From Paenibacillus_AA sp045062745 (GTDB lineage Bacteria > Bacillota > Bacilli > Paenibacillales > NBRC-103111), in contig NZ_JBJGED010000016.1 in the NCBI RefSeq assembly GCF_045062745.1, forward strand, positions 1-64,000: a stretch of 64,000 bases of DNA, in the 5' to 3' direction. The stretch's first letter is position 1. Each line of letters begins with the position of its first letter. Of this stretch, positions 8,340-16,211 are shown one piece after another. Under the pieces are notes generated by a model. It made no database searches and had not been told where the DNA came from. It was given only the letters and a program-made list of their open reading frames with translations. The translations under genes were made by a program, and so were the position numbers.

Positions 8340-8867
8340 ATGGCCCCATTGACTACTACTTCTTCTAGCCATCCCATCTCGCTCATCTGGGCGATGGACC
8401 GCCGCCGGTTGATCGGACGGAATAACGGCATGCCGTGGCGGCTGCCGGCGGAGCAAGCGTATTTCCGGACGGTCACGTCGGGACACGCCATCCTGATGGG
8501 ACGCAAAACGTATGACTCCCTTAGCAAAAAGCCGCTCCCGAAGCGGCACAATATCGTGCTGACCCGGGAACGCGGCTTCACGGCTGAAGGCTGTACGGTC
8601 GTGCATACGGTCGAGGAAGCGCTCCGCATCGCCGAGCGGGAGAAATTGTTTGTCATCGGCGGCTCGGAAGTATACGCCCTCTTCCTCCCGGTGGCTGACC
8701 GGCTCTATATCACCGAGATCGACCACGAGTTCGAAGGCGACACGTATTTCCCCGAATTCGATCTGTCCGAGTGGACGCTCGTATCCAGGGAACCGGGGCT
8801 CACCGATGAGAAGAACCCGTACCGCTATGAGTTCCTCGTCTACGAGAGAGTCAGCCGGCCCGAGTAA
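8340..8867 (+). CDS. dfrA: Dihydrofolate reductase
   Basis: This enzyme reduces dihydrofolate to tetrahydrofolate with NADPH. Visible signatures are the N-terminal ISLIWAMD, the loop GRNNGMPWRLP, HAILMGRKTYDS, and the cofactor-binding VIGGSEVYALFLP. The ATG at 8340 gives a 12-residue N-terminal extension and sits only two bases after GGAGG. The in-frame TTG at 8349 sits 11 bases after it, so the true start is uncertain. The 3' end overlaps the convergent gene on the other strand by 28 bases. Confidence 0.95.
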   Translation: MAPLTTTSSSHPISLIWAMDRRRLIGRNNGMPWRLPAEQAYFRTVTSGHAILMGRKTYDSLSKKPLPKRHNIVLTRERGFTAEGCTVVHTVEEALRIAEREKLFVIGGSEVYALFLPVADRLYITEIDHEFEGDTYFPEFDLSEWTLVSREPGLTDEKNPYRYEFLVYERVSRPE

Positions 8868-9931
8868 GTCAACCGGGCGGGCTCCACTTGGTCGACGGCG
8901 CCGTCGAGAATGCGGCGTACGCCCTCCAGCGTATCGGAGAGAGGGACCCACTCGCCTGCTCGTCCCGTGAACGTCTCGGCTACATAGAACGGCTGGGTCA
9001 GGAACGCCTCGAGGCGCTCGCCTGTCCGATAGACGGCCGCCTCTGCCTCGGGCAGAGAGAACTTCTCCGGGTCAGGCGCTTGCGCCTGGCCCTTCGTGTT
9101 GCTGCGCGCTTGCACTAGCGCCCGCAGCTCCCGGTACCGGCGAAGCAGCTTCCTCGCCCGGTGCTGGATCGACAGGTGCGCGGTATCGAGGTACGCGCCC
9201 TCCGACAACACCGAGGCGGACGAGACCGGGTCGATCGCCGGGTAGAACCCTTGGGCGATCAGCCCCATGTCGAATCGCCACAGCGTGTCGAGAGGCCCAT
9301 ACGGGGACTCCTCGTCCACGGCTTCCCCGCGCGTATCGACGAGCACGAGCGTCACATGGCGAGCACCGGCTTCCTGCAGCTGCTCCCGCAGCTCGAACCA
9401 CTCCCCGGACAGCACAACCTCCCGATCGGCGCCCAGCAGGACGTCGCGGTCGGCCCGCAAGCGGCTCACCGCCTGGACGGTTTCTTGCAGCGTGCGGCAC
9501 ACTGCCTCCGCCTCTCCGCACACGTCTTCAACGCCGGTTACGGTTTGCTTGGGCGTCCAGAATACCGAAGCTACCTCTTGCTGCTTCAACCTCCGCATGA
9601 GCTCCTGCAGCAGCACGAGCTGCCCCATGTTCGGCCGGGCCACCAGGCCGATCGTCCCGCCCCGGACCAAGGGCGCGAACAGATCGAGGCATTTGATGCC
9701 CGTCTCGATCATGCCCGCTCCGCCGCCGCGGATGATGAGCTCATCCAGCGTGCACCCTGCGAGGGAGGCCAGCGTGACAAGCGTGCGCACTTCGGCGCGT
9801 CCGATCGGGATGCGCCCGGTGCATAGATTGGAGACGGTCGCCGCACGAAGCCCGACCGCCTTGGCAGCCGACGTCAGGTTCGGCACGCGGCGTTTCAACA
9901 GCGGCACATTCAGTTGGATCTCTTCATACAT
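8840..9931 (-). CDS. Helix-turn-helix protein fused to a degenerate F1-ATPase beta-like domain
   Basis: Residues about 10-65 look like a helix-turn-helix domain (LTSAAKAVGLRAATVSNLCT). The rest follows the ATP synthase beta subunit. ETGIKCLDLFAPLVRGGTIG (76-95) matches the segment before the P-loop, GFYPAIDP (228-235) matches the YPAVDP signature, and LTQPFYVAETFTGRAGEWV (311-329) matches the C-terminal SQPFxVAExFTG block. The P-loop itself is lost: ARPNMGQL (98-105) replaces GGAGVGKT, so ATP hydrolysis is unlikely. At 363 residues it is shorter than the roughly 465 of a real beta subunit. It lies 15 bases downstream of the acetamidase gene and is probably cotranscribed with it. I infer a regulator or scaffold, not an ATP synthase part. 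Confidence 0.8.
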   Translation of the reverse strand: MYEEIQLNVPLLKRRVPNLTSAAKAVGLRAATVSNLCTGRIPIGRAEVRTLVTLASLAGCTLDELIIRGGGAGMIETGIKCLDLFAPLVRGGTIGLVARPNMGQLVLLQELMRRLKQQEVASVFWTPKQTVTGVEDVCGEAEAVCRTLQETVQAVSRLRADRDVLLGADREVVLSGEWFELREQLQEAGARHVTLVLVDTRGEAVDEESPYGPLDTLWRFDMGLIAQGFYPAIDPVSSASVLSEGAYLDTAHLSIQHRARKLLRRYRELRALVQARSNTKGQAQAPDPEKFSLPEAEAAVYRTGERLEAFLTQPFYVAETFTGRAGEWVPLSDTLEGVRRILDGAVDQVEPARLTYSGRLTLS

Positions 9932-9946
9932 GGCGAGTTTCTCCCC

Positions 9947-10873
9947 TTATCGAATCGAGCCATGCGGCAGGACCGCATGCACCCCTTGAATCCCGTTCAC
10001 GATCTGTGTGATCCTTAGGTCGACGACGAGACTGGCGAGCGCCAGCGCTTCGCGGCGATCGTACCCATACAGCTCGCCCATCAAATCCAGCATGGCCGAG
10101 AGAGCAATCATTCTCGCCTCGTTCAGATCCTCATGGAACCCGAACGTGATCCAGGCCGACGCCGTCTTGGCCCGAGGCAGCGTAAGCCGCATCTCGTCCC
10201 TTACGCGAAACGTCAGATCGACCAAGTCCATCGGGCATTCAAGCGCAGGAACGCCGACTTCGCCGTCCCCTTGCACGGCGTGGCCGTCGCCTACCGAGAA
10301 CAGGCCGCCCGACACGGCGATCGGCAAGTACAATGTACTTCCTGCGACCAATTCCTTGCAATCCAGATTGCCACCCTGGGGTCTCGGGATGAATGAGGTG
10401 TGCACGGTATTCTCCGCCGAGGGCATGCCCATGACGCCCATGAACGGCCGAAGCGCCACTCGGTGCCCCCGGTCGCTGGTTCCGACCATCGTATGCCCGT
10501 TCAGCAGCCAATTCATGTGCAGCTCTTCGCCCTTCGCCAGGTCGAGCCACTCCAGCACCGGATGGGCGAAGCCGCCCGCTCCGCTCCAGCCCCAGCCGCC
10601 CGGACGAATCTCGTTGATCCGGATTTCCAGCGTCATGCCGGGCTCCGCTCCAACGATTGCGACCGGACCGCACAAGGCGTGGCCGTGATCGCGGGGACCT
10701 TCCTTGGGCACACGTTTGCGAACGCCGGGCAATCCCGGTTCCAGCCCCCAGCCTCCATCCAACGTACGGAACCGCACCGTATCACCGGACCGGATCGTCA
10801 GGACGGGGGCATAGTCGCGCGAAAATGTGCCGTGCAGGTTTGCTCGATCGGGCTCCAAATCATGAATGGTCAA
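9947..10873 (-). CDS. Acetamidase/formamidase family protein
   Basis: This 308-residue protein belongs to the acetamidase/formamidase (AmdA/FmdA) family, which hydrolyses small amides to ammonia and a carboxylate. Family features include the GPVAIVGAEPGMTLEI strand, GMPSAENTVHTSFIPRPQGGN and GGLFSVGDGHAVQGDGEV, whose histidine, aspartate and glutamate residues are the likely metal or catalytic ligands. The start is a TTG at 10873 with a perfect AGGAGG seven bases upstream. Two inverted repeats lie in the promoter region. It probably leads a two-gene operon with the F1-beta-like protein. The true amide substrate is unknown. Confidence 0.9.
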   Translation of the reverse strand: MTIHDLEPDRANLHGTFSRDYAPVLTIRSGDTVRFRTLDGGWGLEPGLPGVRKRVPKEGPRDHGHALCGPVAIVGAEPGMTLEIRINEIRPGGWGWSGAGGFAHPVLEWLDLAKGEELHMNWLLNGHTMVGTSDRGHRVALRPFMGVMGMPSAENTVHTSFIPRPQGGNLDCKELVAGSTLYLPIAVSGGLFSVGDGHAVQGDGEVGVPALECPMDLVDLTFRVRDEMRLTLPRAKTASAWITFGFHEDLNEARMIALSAMLDLMGELYGYDRREALALASLVVDLRITQIVNGIQGVHAVLPHGSIR

Positions 10874-10893
10874 GAGATCGCCTCCTAAAGAAA

Positions 10894-10934
10894 TTTAAGT
10901 ATTATTACTTTAAAGAGTACACATAATTACTCTT
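10894..10934 (-). promoter_or_regulatory. Two inverted repeats upstream of the acetamidase gene
   Basis: AAGTATTATTACTT (10897-10910) is a near-perfect palindrome. AAGAGTA (10913-10919) and TACTCTT (10928-10934) form a perfect 7-bp inverted repeat with an 8-base spacer. They touch each other in an AT-rich stretch about 20-60 bases upstream of the start at 10873, where the promoter must lie. They look like operator sites; the cognate regulator is not known. Confidence 0.45.
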
Positions 10935-10956
10935 CAATGCAAGAACGCAAAATAAA

Positions 10957-10980
10957 AAACTGTCATTTCTCAGACAGTTT
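10957..10980. terminator. Hairpin with T runs in a divergent intergenic region
   Basis: AAACTGTC and GACAGTTT form an 8-bp stem with an 8-base loop. The minus strand continues into TTTTTTATTTTG, like an intrinsic terminator, and the plus strand into TTTTCTC. No gene end lies just upstream on either strand, so it may insulate the two divergent promoters. Confidence 0.5.
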
Positions 10981-10996
10981 TCTCAGGTGCATTCAA

Positions 10997-11025
10997 TTGA
11001 CACGAACTGTTGTTCCTGTCATGAT
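10997..11025 (+). promoter_or_regulatory. Promoter of the methyltransferase gene
   Basis: A perfect -35 TTGACA (10997-11002) is followed after 17 bases by CATGAT (11020-11025), 4 of 6 matches. Transcription would start near 11032, which rules out an in-frame ATG at 10987 as the start of the next gene. Confidence 0.5.
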
Positions 11026-11061
11026 AGATGTATGCGTATGACCACTCGTCAAGGAGCGATG

Positions 11062-11679
11062 ATGACAATGACCGAAGCGATCATTCAACAGCAACTCATT
11101 CAATCGTACAACAACCACGCCGAGGAGCGGGACGGCATGGAGATCAGCGACTGGAAGCTTCGCGTCCGCAGCGAATACCTCGGCCTGCTGCAGGAAGCCG
11201 GAGCGCGCACGCTGCTGGAGCTGGGTGCCGGACCGGGACGCGACAGCTACTTCTTCAAGAACGAAGGGCTCTCCGTGACGAGCACGGACGCCTCTCCGGA
11301 GATGGTGCGGCTGTGCCGGGCCAAGGGGCTGGACGCACGCCTGATGGACTTCCGCCGGCTCGAGTTCCCCGAAGCGGTCTTCGACGGCGTCTATGCTCTG
11401 AATTGCCTGCTGCATTTGCCGAAGCGGGAGCTGCCGGACGTTCTGCAGGAGATCCGGCGCGTGCTGAAGCCGGGCGGTCTGTTCTTCATGGGCGTCTATG
11501 GAGGGAACGACTCCGAGGGCATATGGGAGCAGGACCACTATGAGCCGAAGCGGTTCTTCGCCATGTACAGCGATACGAACCTGCTGCACGCCGTGGAGGA
11601 AGTGTTCCGTGTCGTTCGGTTCGAGACGATTCCGCAGCCGGACGGGGCTCCGCACTTCCAATCACTCGTACTTGCTTAG
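11062..11679 (+). CDS. SAM-dependent class I methyltransferase
   Basis: The protein (about 206 residues) carries the SAM-binding motif I LLELGAGPGRDSYFF, the acidic loop TSTDASPEMV, and the post-motif FDGVYALNCLLHL. LKPGGLFFMGVYGG fits the Methyltransf_11/25 fold. The start was set at 11062, five bases after AAGGAG; in-frame ATGs at 11059 and 11068 are alternatives. The substrate cannot be told from the sequence. The gene is transcribed away from the acetamidase operon and converges on the GAPDH gene. Confidence 0.85.
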   Translation: MTMTEAIIQQQLIQSYNNHAEERDGMEISDWKLRVRSEYLGLLQEAGARTLLELGAGPGRDSYFFKNEGLSVTSTDASPEMVRLCRAKGLDARLMDFRRLEFPEAVFDGVYALNCLLHLPKRELPDVLQEIRRVLKPGGLFFMGVYGGNDSEGIWEQDHYEPKRFFAMYSDTNLLHAVEEVFRVVRFETIPQPDGAPHFQSLVLA

Positions 11680-11693
11680 TCGACGCATAAACG

Positions 11694-12743
11694 CTACTGC
11701 GCAGCCGCTTCATTCCAATTCGACCCGGTGCGAACCATATCCATACCGGCCGCATATTCGACGAAATCAACGACCCGGGACGCATAGCCCCATTCGTTGT
11801 CATACCAGGCGAGCAGCTTCACCTGATGGCCGGATGTCATGAGCGACAGGCCGTCCACGATGGCGGACTTCTCATTGCCGATGTAGTCGCTCGAGACGAG
11901 CGGCAGCTCATTGTACTCTACATAAGGCGCGTAACGTCCGGAGACCGCCCGGCGGAACGCGTCTCTTACGGCTTCCACAGAAGCCGGAGCCGCCAGTTGG
12001 GCGGTCAGATCGACGACCGAGACGTCCTGCGTCGGGACGCGGAGCGACAAGCCATGAATGCGCGGGGCGAGATGCGGCAGGACGTCGGCGAGCGCCTTGC
12101 CCACGCCCGTCGAGGTCGGGACGATCGACTGCGTACAGGCTCGCGCCCGGCGCAGATCCTTATGCGGATTGTCTAGATGATTCTGGTCATTCGTGAACGC
12201 ATGCACCGTCGTCATCCAGGCGGATTGGACCCGGAACGCCTCGTCCAGAATATCCAGTACGGGCGCCAGGCAGTTCGTCGTGCAGGAGGCCGTCGAGACG
12301 ATGCGGTCTCTCTCCGGCTGGAAGCTAGTTTCGTTCACACCCATCACTACAGTCCGGTCGGCGCCGTTCCCCGGAGCCGTCAGCACAACGCGCCCCGCAC
12401 CGGCCGCCAGGTGCTGGCTCGCCCCGCGGCGATCGTTGAACTTCCCGGTGGCGTCAATCGCGATATCGATACCCAGGCTACGCCACGGGAGCTGCGCCGG
12501 CTCGCGCTCGGACACGACCGCGAGCCGATGACCGTTCAGCACCAAGTGCCCATCCTCCACGCGAATATCGGCGTCCCACTTGCCATGTACGGTGTCATAT
12601 TGCAACAGGTGGGCGACGGTCTCAATCGGACTCGTCGTGTTCACCGCCACGATCTCTCCCTGGCTCAACCCCTTCGTAAACGCACGCCGCAGCACCAGTC
12701 TGCCGATGCGGCCTGTCCCGCTGATCGCGATTCTCGGTTCCAT
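11694..12743 (-). CDS. gapB: Glyceraldehyde-3-phosphate dehydrogenase, GapB type
   Basis: This is a phosphorylating GAPDH. The active-site motif ASCTTNCLAP is intact, with the catalytic cysteine, and the Rossmann start ISGTGRIGRLV and the C-terminal WYDNEWGY are present. Where NAD-dependent glycolytic enzymes have Asn-Asp after the second strand, this one has AVNTTSP, and it has YDTVHGKW. Both resemble the NADP-preferring gluconeogenic GapB of B. subtilis. The ATG at 12743 has AGGGGG seven bases upstream and is preferred over an in-frame ATG 21 bases earlier. It has its own promoter and no glycolytic neighbours. Confidence 0.9.
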   Translation of the reverse strand: MEPRIAISGTGRIGRLVLRRAFTKGLSQGEIVAVNTTSPIETVAHLLQYDTVHGKWDADIRVEDGHLVLNGHRLAVVSEREPAQLPWRSLGIDIAIDATGKFNDRRGASQHLAAGAGRVVLTAPGNGADRTVVMGVNETSFQPERDRIVSTASCTTNCLAPVLDILDEAFRVQSAWMTTVHAFTNDQNHLDNPHKDLRRARACTQSIVPTSTGVGKALADVLPHLAPRIHGLSLRVPTQDVSVVDLTAQLAAPASVEAVRDAFRRAVSGRYAPYVEYNELPLVSSDYIGNEKSAIVDGLSLMTSGHQVKLLAWYDNEWGYASRVVDFVEYAAGMDMVRTGSNWNEAAAQ

Positions 12744-12788
12744 CTTTCGTCCCCCTGCCGTCATTTTTCATAGCTTACTTTTGGTTTT

Positions 12789-12817
12789 ATTATAGCCGCA
12801 GATCATTTATGACGCAA
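12789..12817 (-). promoter_or_regulatory. Promoter of the GAPDH gene
   Basis: On the minus strand TTGCGT (12812-12817) and a perfect TATAAT (12789-12794) are 17 bases apart, 46 bases upstream of the start codon. Confidence 0.7.
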
Positions 12818-12946
12818 TATATTTCGCTTTAATCCCTATATAGTATGTATTATATGATTGATTGTGACCACAAAGAAGAACCGCTAGGGGAAGCACACCC
12901 TGACGGTCCTTGTCGTTCCTTTTATTCACGCCATCCCACCCGAGTT

Positions 12947-13969
12947 TCACGGATTCGCATAGCCCTTATTTTCAATCGCGACCGCATGGGCGATACAGGG
13001 AATGCTCTCCCCTTGTTGGAAGCTCAGCGGGGAGAGCAGGGCTCCAGTCGCGACGACAAGAATCCGGTTGAGCTCTCCCTTGTGCATTTGCTTCAGCAGA
13101 TGTCCGTACGTGACGACCGCGGAGCAGCCGGCCCCGCTGGCACCCGCCTGGACATTCTGTTTATTATAGTCGTAGATCATTTTGCCGCAGTCGTTATAGC
13201 GGGTTTGATGGATCGGCACTTTATGTTCCTCGAGCAATTCGCAGGCGATGTCATACCCGACCTTGCCGAGGTCGCCGGTCACGATGAGGTCGTAATGGCC
13301 CGGCTCTAATTCCAGGTCGCGAAGATGAGCCTGAATCGTATCGACCGCTGCCGGCGCCATCGCAGCGCCCATGTTGAACGGATCCTTAATGCCCATATCC
13401 ACGATTCGGCCTATTGTGGCTTGGGTCACGATCGGCCCCTCGCCTTCCCGAGCCACCACCGACGCACCTGCGCCTGTAACCGTGAATTGAGCGGTCGGCG
13501 GCTTTTGCGAGCCGTATTCCGTCGGATACCGGAACTGCTTTTCTACGGAAGCGTTATGGCTGCAAGCACTGGCCACCGCGAATTTGGCCGATCCGGAGTT
13601 GATGAGCTGTGACGCGACCGCCAGACTCTCCATGGAAGTGGAGCAGGCCCCGAACATCCCGATATAGGGAATCGTCAATGTACGTGCGGCGAAGCTGGTG
13701 CTGATGATCTGGTTCATCAGATCCCCGCCCAGGAAGAAATTCACTTGCTCCTGGGTCAAGCCGGCATTCTCGATCGCGAGTTTGGCGGCTTCCTCCAGCA
13801 AGGTTCTTTCCGCCTTCTCCCAGCTGTCCTGACCTAACCGCAAATCTCCGTGAATGATATCAAAATCATTGGCCAGCGGGCCTTGGCCTTCGAAAGGACC
13901 GACAACCGTGGCCGCCCCCCGAATAACCGGCCGATTCTTAAACGTCCAGCTTTGGTGTCCGGTCAGCAT
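12947..13969 (-). CDS. spoVAD: Stage V sporulation protein AD
   Basis: SpoVAD is a thiolase-fold protein that binds dipicolinic acid and helps move it into the spore and out again on germination. The 340-residue length and motifs such as GHQSWTFKNRPVIRGAATVVGP, GMFGACSTSMESL and DCGKMIYDYNKQNVQAGASG are typical. It begins 20 bases after a DUF421 gene, with AGGAGG upstream. Its usual partners spoVAC and spoVAE are missing. The company of DUF421 and DUF1657 points to the mobile spoVA(2mob) lineage rather than the core operon. Confidence 0.95.
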   Translation of the reverse strand: MLTGHQSWTFKNRPVIRGAATVVGPFEGQGPLANDFDIIHGDLRLGQDSWEKAERTLLEEAAKLAIENAGLTQEQVNFFLGGDLMNQIISTSFAARTLTIPYIGMFGACSTSMESLAVASQLINSGSAKFAVASACSHNASVEKQFRYPTEYGSQKPPTAQFTVTGAGASVVAREGEGPIVTQATIGRIVDMGIKDPFNMGAAMAPAAVDTIQAHLRDLELEPGHYDLIVTGDLGKVGYDIACELLEEHKVPIHQTRYNDCGKMIYDYNKQNVQAGASGAGCSAVVTYGHLLKQMHKGELNRILVVATGALLSPLSFQQGESIPCIAHAVAIENKGYANP

Positions 13970-13988
13970 CCTTGAACTCCTCCTTCTC

Positions 13989-14849
13989 TCACCGGTGAAG
14001 TACGGGCGTCAATTCGTCAATTATTTGTTCCATTTGCTTCGAGCATTGTTCGTACATGTCCTTCGCCTTTTTACTTTTTGTAGTTAAACCGAATAGCATC
14101 AAATCCCCTTCGCACTTCTTTAATGTGGCGAACAGCGCCGCTTTTTCCTGCGGTACGGGAACTTTAATCTGATCGTCATACAAATCGACAAATAATTGGC
14201 CATAGGAATCAACTTGACCCAGGTACACATTTTCCAAGGCCACCCCGAGCTTTTCCAATTCCGTATTTAACCATTGCCGGTTTAATCCTAAAGTAGCCAA
14301 AGGCTCGTCCAAGATTTGGCCGTCCATGATGACCGATTGCGGCTCCTGTTCGGGACCGACTTTGATGCCCAGATGCCTTGGGGTCAACGGTTGATTCTCC
14401 CTGGTCAACAACACGTTGATTTCTCCGTTCGGCTCCATAATCGCGAATTCCACATCCGCCACCCTGAATACCCGTTTCTTGCGCAGTTGCTGCATCAGTT
14501 CATCGGATGTAAGCCGTTCTTTTTTCAAATTGTCTTCCATCACTTTTCCGTCTTTAATCAGCACCGTGGCTTTGCCGTCGATAAAGTCGCGCATCGTCTT
14601 GCTTTTCATCTGTAAAAAGGCGATTCCCAGAGAAACACAAACCCACACGGTTATGGAAATCAGGCCTAAATACCACGACGAGTCCAAGTCCAAGGATATA
14701 GATGCTGTAATGTTACCGATTGTAATCCCGGTGATGTATTCGAATAAGGACAGCTGAGTGACTTGTCGTTTGCCTAATATTTTGGTCATCGCGTAAAGGA
14801 TGACAACTGCGGTTAACGTACGGACGCCAACTTCCACCCAATTGGGCAT
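13989..14849 (-). CDS. DUF421 (YetF-like) membrane protein
   Basis: This 286-residue protein has three N-terminal membrane helices (about residues 8-80) and then the cytosolic DUF421 fold, with the signature KILGKRQVTQLSLFEYI and a second half around FAIMEPNGEINVLL. YetF-like proteins are found in sporulation clusters and in spoVA(2mob), where they are linked to spore heat resistance; the biochemical role is not settled. AAGGAGG precedes the ATG at 14849. It is the first gene of an operon with spoVAD and is divergent from the DUF1657 gene. Confidence 0.88.
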   Translation of the reverse strand: MPNWVEVGVRTLTAVVILYAMTKILGKRQVTQLSLFEYITGITIGNITASISLDLDSSWYLGLISITVWVCVSLGIAFLQMKSKTMRDFIDGKATVLIKDGKVMEDNLKKERLTSDELMQQLRKKRVFRVADVEFAIMEPNGEINVLLTRENQPLTPRHLGIKVGPEQEPQSVIMDGQILDEPLATLGLNRQWLNTELEKLGVALENVYLGQVDSYGQLFVDLYDDQIKVPVPQEKAALFATLKKCEGDLMLFGLTTKSKKAKDMYEQCSKQMEQIIDELTPVLHR

Positions 14850-15050
14850 ACCGAACCTCCTTCTTAGCAGCCATGTCGGATTCCAACCGTTAAAATTGTT
14901 TGTTAAACCGCCAGTCCTTATGAAGCCGAACGATGAAAATCAATTTCCACTTCAGGAAATTAACATCCAAGGGACTGCCATTTTTTATCTTGTTTTTTTC
15001 AGCAATAGCTGGACAAATTATACTCGTTCTCAACTAGGGAGGTGATCAAA

Positions 15051-15257
15051 ATGACGGTAGCGTCCGATGTGAAAACTTGCGTAGCTTCCTTAAAGAGCGC
15101 GCAGGCCAGCCTCGAGCAATTCGCTTTGGCCACACAGAATCAAGAAGCCAAAACGCTGTTCACGAATGCAGCTCAACAAACCCAACAAATTCTTCAGCAG
15201 GTTGAAGGCCGGGTTCAGCAATTGGAAAACGAAGAACCTCAATACAAAGGCTTCTAA
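15051..15257 (+). CDS. DUF1657 small protein
   Basis: The 68-residue helical protein begins MTVASDVKTCVASLKSAQAS and matches the DUF1657 pattern: two amphipathic helices, rich in Gln and Ala, no membrane segment. A near-perfect GGGAGGTGATC lies just before the ATG at 15051, which is therefore preferred over the GTG at 15042 inside the ribosome binding site. DUF1657 genes are small components of spoVA(2mob)-type clusters. This one is divergent from DUF421-spoVAD and ends at a bidirectional terminator. Confidence 0.85.
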   Translation: MTVASDVKTCVASLKSAQASLEQFALATQNQEAKTLFTNAAQQTQQILQQVEGRVQQLENEEPQYKGF

Positions 15258-15260
15258 CCA

Positions 15261-15293
15261 AAAAGGCGAGCCTCGAAAACCGGCTCGCCTTTC
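15261..15293. terminator. Bidirectional terminator between DUF1657 and DUF4340 genes
   Basis: AGGCGAGCC (15264-15272) and GGCTCGCCT (15282-15290) form a 9-bp stem with a 9-base loop. There are T runs on both strands. It ends the DUF1657 gene on the plus strand and the ABC-transporter operon on the minus strand. Confidence 0.88.
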
Positions 15294-15299
15294 CAACCC

Positions 15300-16211
15300 T
15301 TATTGCAACGCATCGAACATCTCTTGCACCGTCGTCTTCGCGACGGCATATGCCCAAGTGTCGCCTTGCTTGACGATCCAGACGTTGTCGCCGTCCACCT
15401 TGCCCGTGTACGACTCCGTCGTCTCCTTGCCCTCCTTGCTCTGTTTCACATCCACCTTCAGCTCCGGCGCTCCTGCGGTTACTTGCGAGGCAGGCTTCGC
15501 GAGCTGGTCGGTCGACAGCAGCAGCGCTTTGTCGAGCACAGCCGTCGCATCTGTGCCTTGCAGCTCCTTCTCGCCGAACTTCCACGTCGACTCACTCGCC
15601 GTCTTCGTCGTGTCCGACTTGGTCAGCGTTTTGCTCGCGCCGTTCCAAGTCATCGCCAAGCTCTGCACGTCGCTGTAAGTGAATTCGATCGGCATCTTCT
15701 TCATGAAATCGATCGGCTGCTTCTGCAAGCCCTGAAGCGTCGTATCGCTCACCTTATACACGTTCGGGGCATCCTTAAGCTTGACATAGCTATACCCGGC
15801 TATCGGTAGCGGGTTGCCGACCTGCACCGTCTGAGTCGACCCATTCTTCAGCGTCACCGTGTACTCGCTCGCCGGAGTCGCCAGCCCGAACCCGGCCAGG
15901 TCGCTCGGATTCGCGTCCACTTCCCCGTCTTGCGTCAACGAGACGAATGACGACGTCCACCCATCCACATCCATCGTGCTAAGCGGCAGGGCCGACGGCT
16001 TTGACATGGACCAGACGTTGTCCTTCAACTGCAGCTCCACCGTATCGGTCCCTGTTTTTAAGCTAAAGGCGGTAATGTCTTCCTTCTTCACCGTCACGAG
16101 CGGCTTCGTCGTTGCCTCTTCTTCCTTCTTGAAGAAATTTTGACTAGACGCGTACCAGAACCCGGCGATGCAGACTACAACCAGGATGATCGTCGGCAGG
16201 AAACGCTTCAT
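15300..16211 (-). CDS. DUF4340 protein of a Gld-type ABC system
   Basis: A single N-terminal membrane helix (FLPTIILVVVCIAGFWYAS) anchors an extracellular DUF4340 domain made of beta-rich repeats such as DTVELQLKDNVWSMSKP. Such proteins are regularly encoded last in operons with GldA/GldF/GldG-like ABC proteins. The ATG at 16211 overlaps the stop of the preceding gene (ATGA) and has GGAGGAG upstream, so it is preferred over a GTG at 16229. Function is unknown beyond the link to this exporter-like complex. Confidence 0.85.
   Translation of the reverse strand: MKRFLPTIILVVVCIAGFWYASSQNFFKKEEEATTKPLVTVKKEDITAFSLKTGTDTVELQLKDNVWSMSKPSALPLSTMDVDGWTSSFVSLTQDGEVDANPSDLAGFGLATPASEYTVTLKNGSTQTVQVGNPLPIAGYSYVKLKDAPNVYKVSDTTLQGLQKQPIDFMKKMPIEFTYSDVQSLAMTWNGASKTLTKSDTTKTASESTWKFGEKELQGTDATAVLDKALLLSTDQLAKPASQVTAGAPELKVDVKQSKEGKETTESYTGKVDGDNVWIVKQGDTWAYAVAKTTVQEMFDALQ

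Noticed and set aside
10987..11061. An ATG start at 10987 for the methyltransferase
   Set aside because: It lies upstream of the TTGACA promoter and lacks a ribosome site; the ATG at 11062 after AAGGAG is far better.
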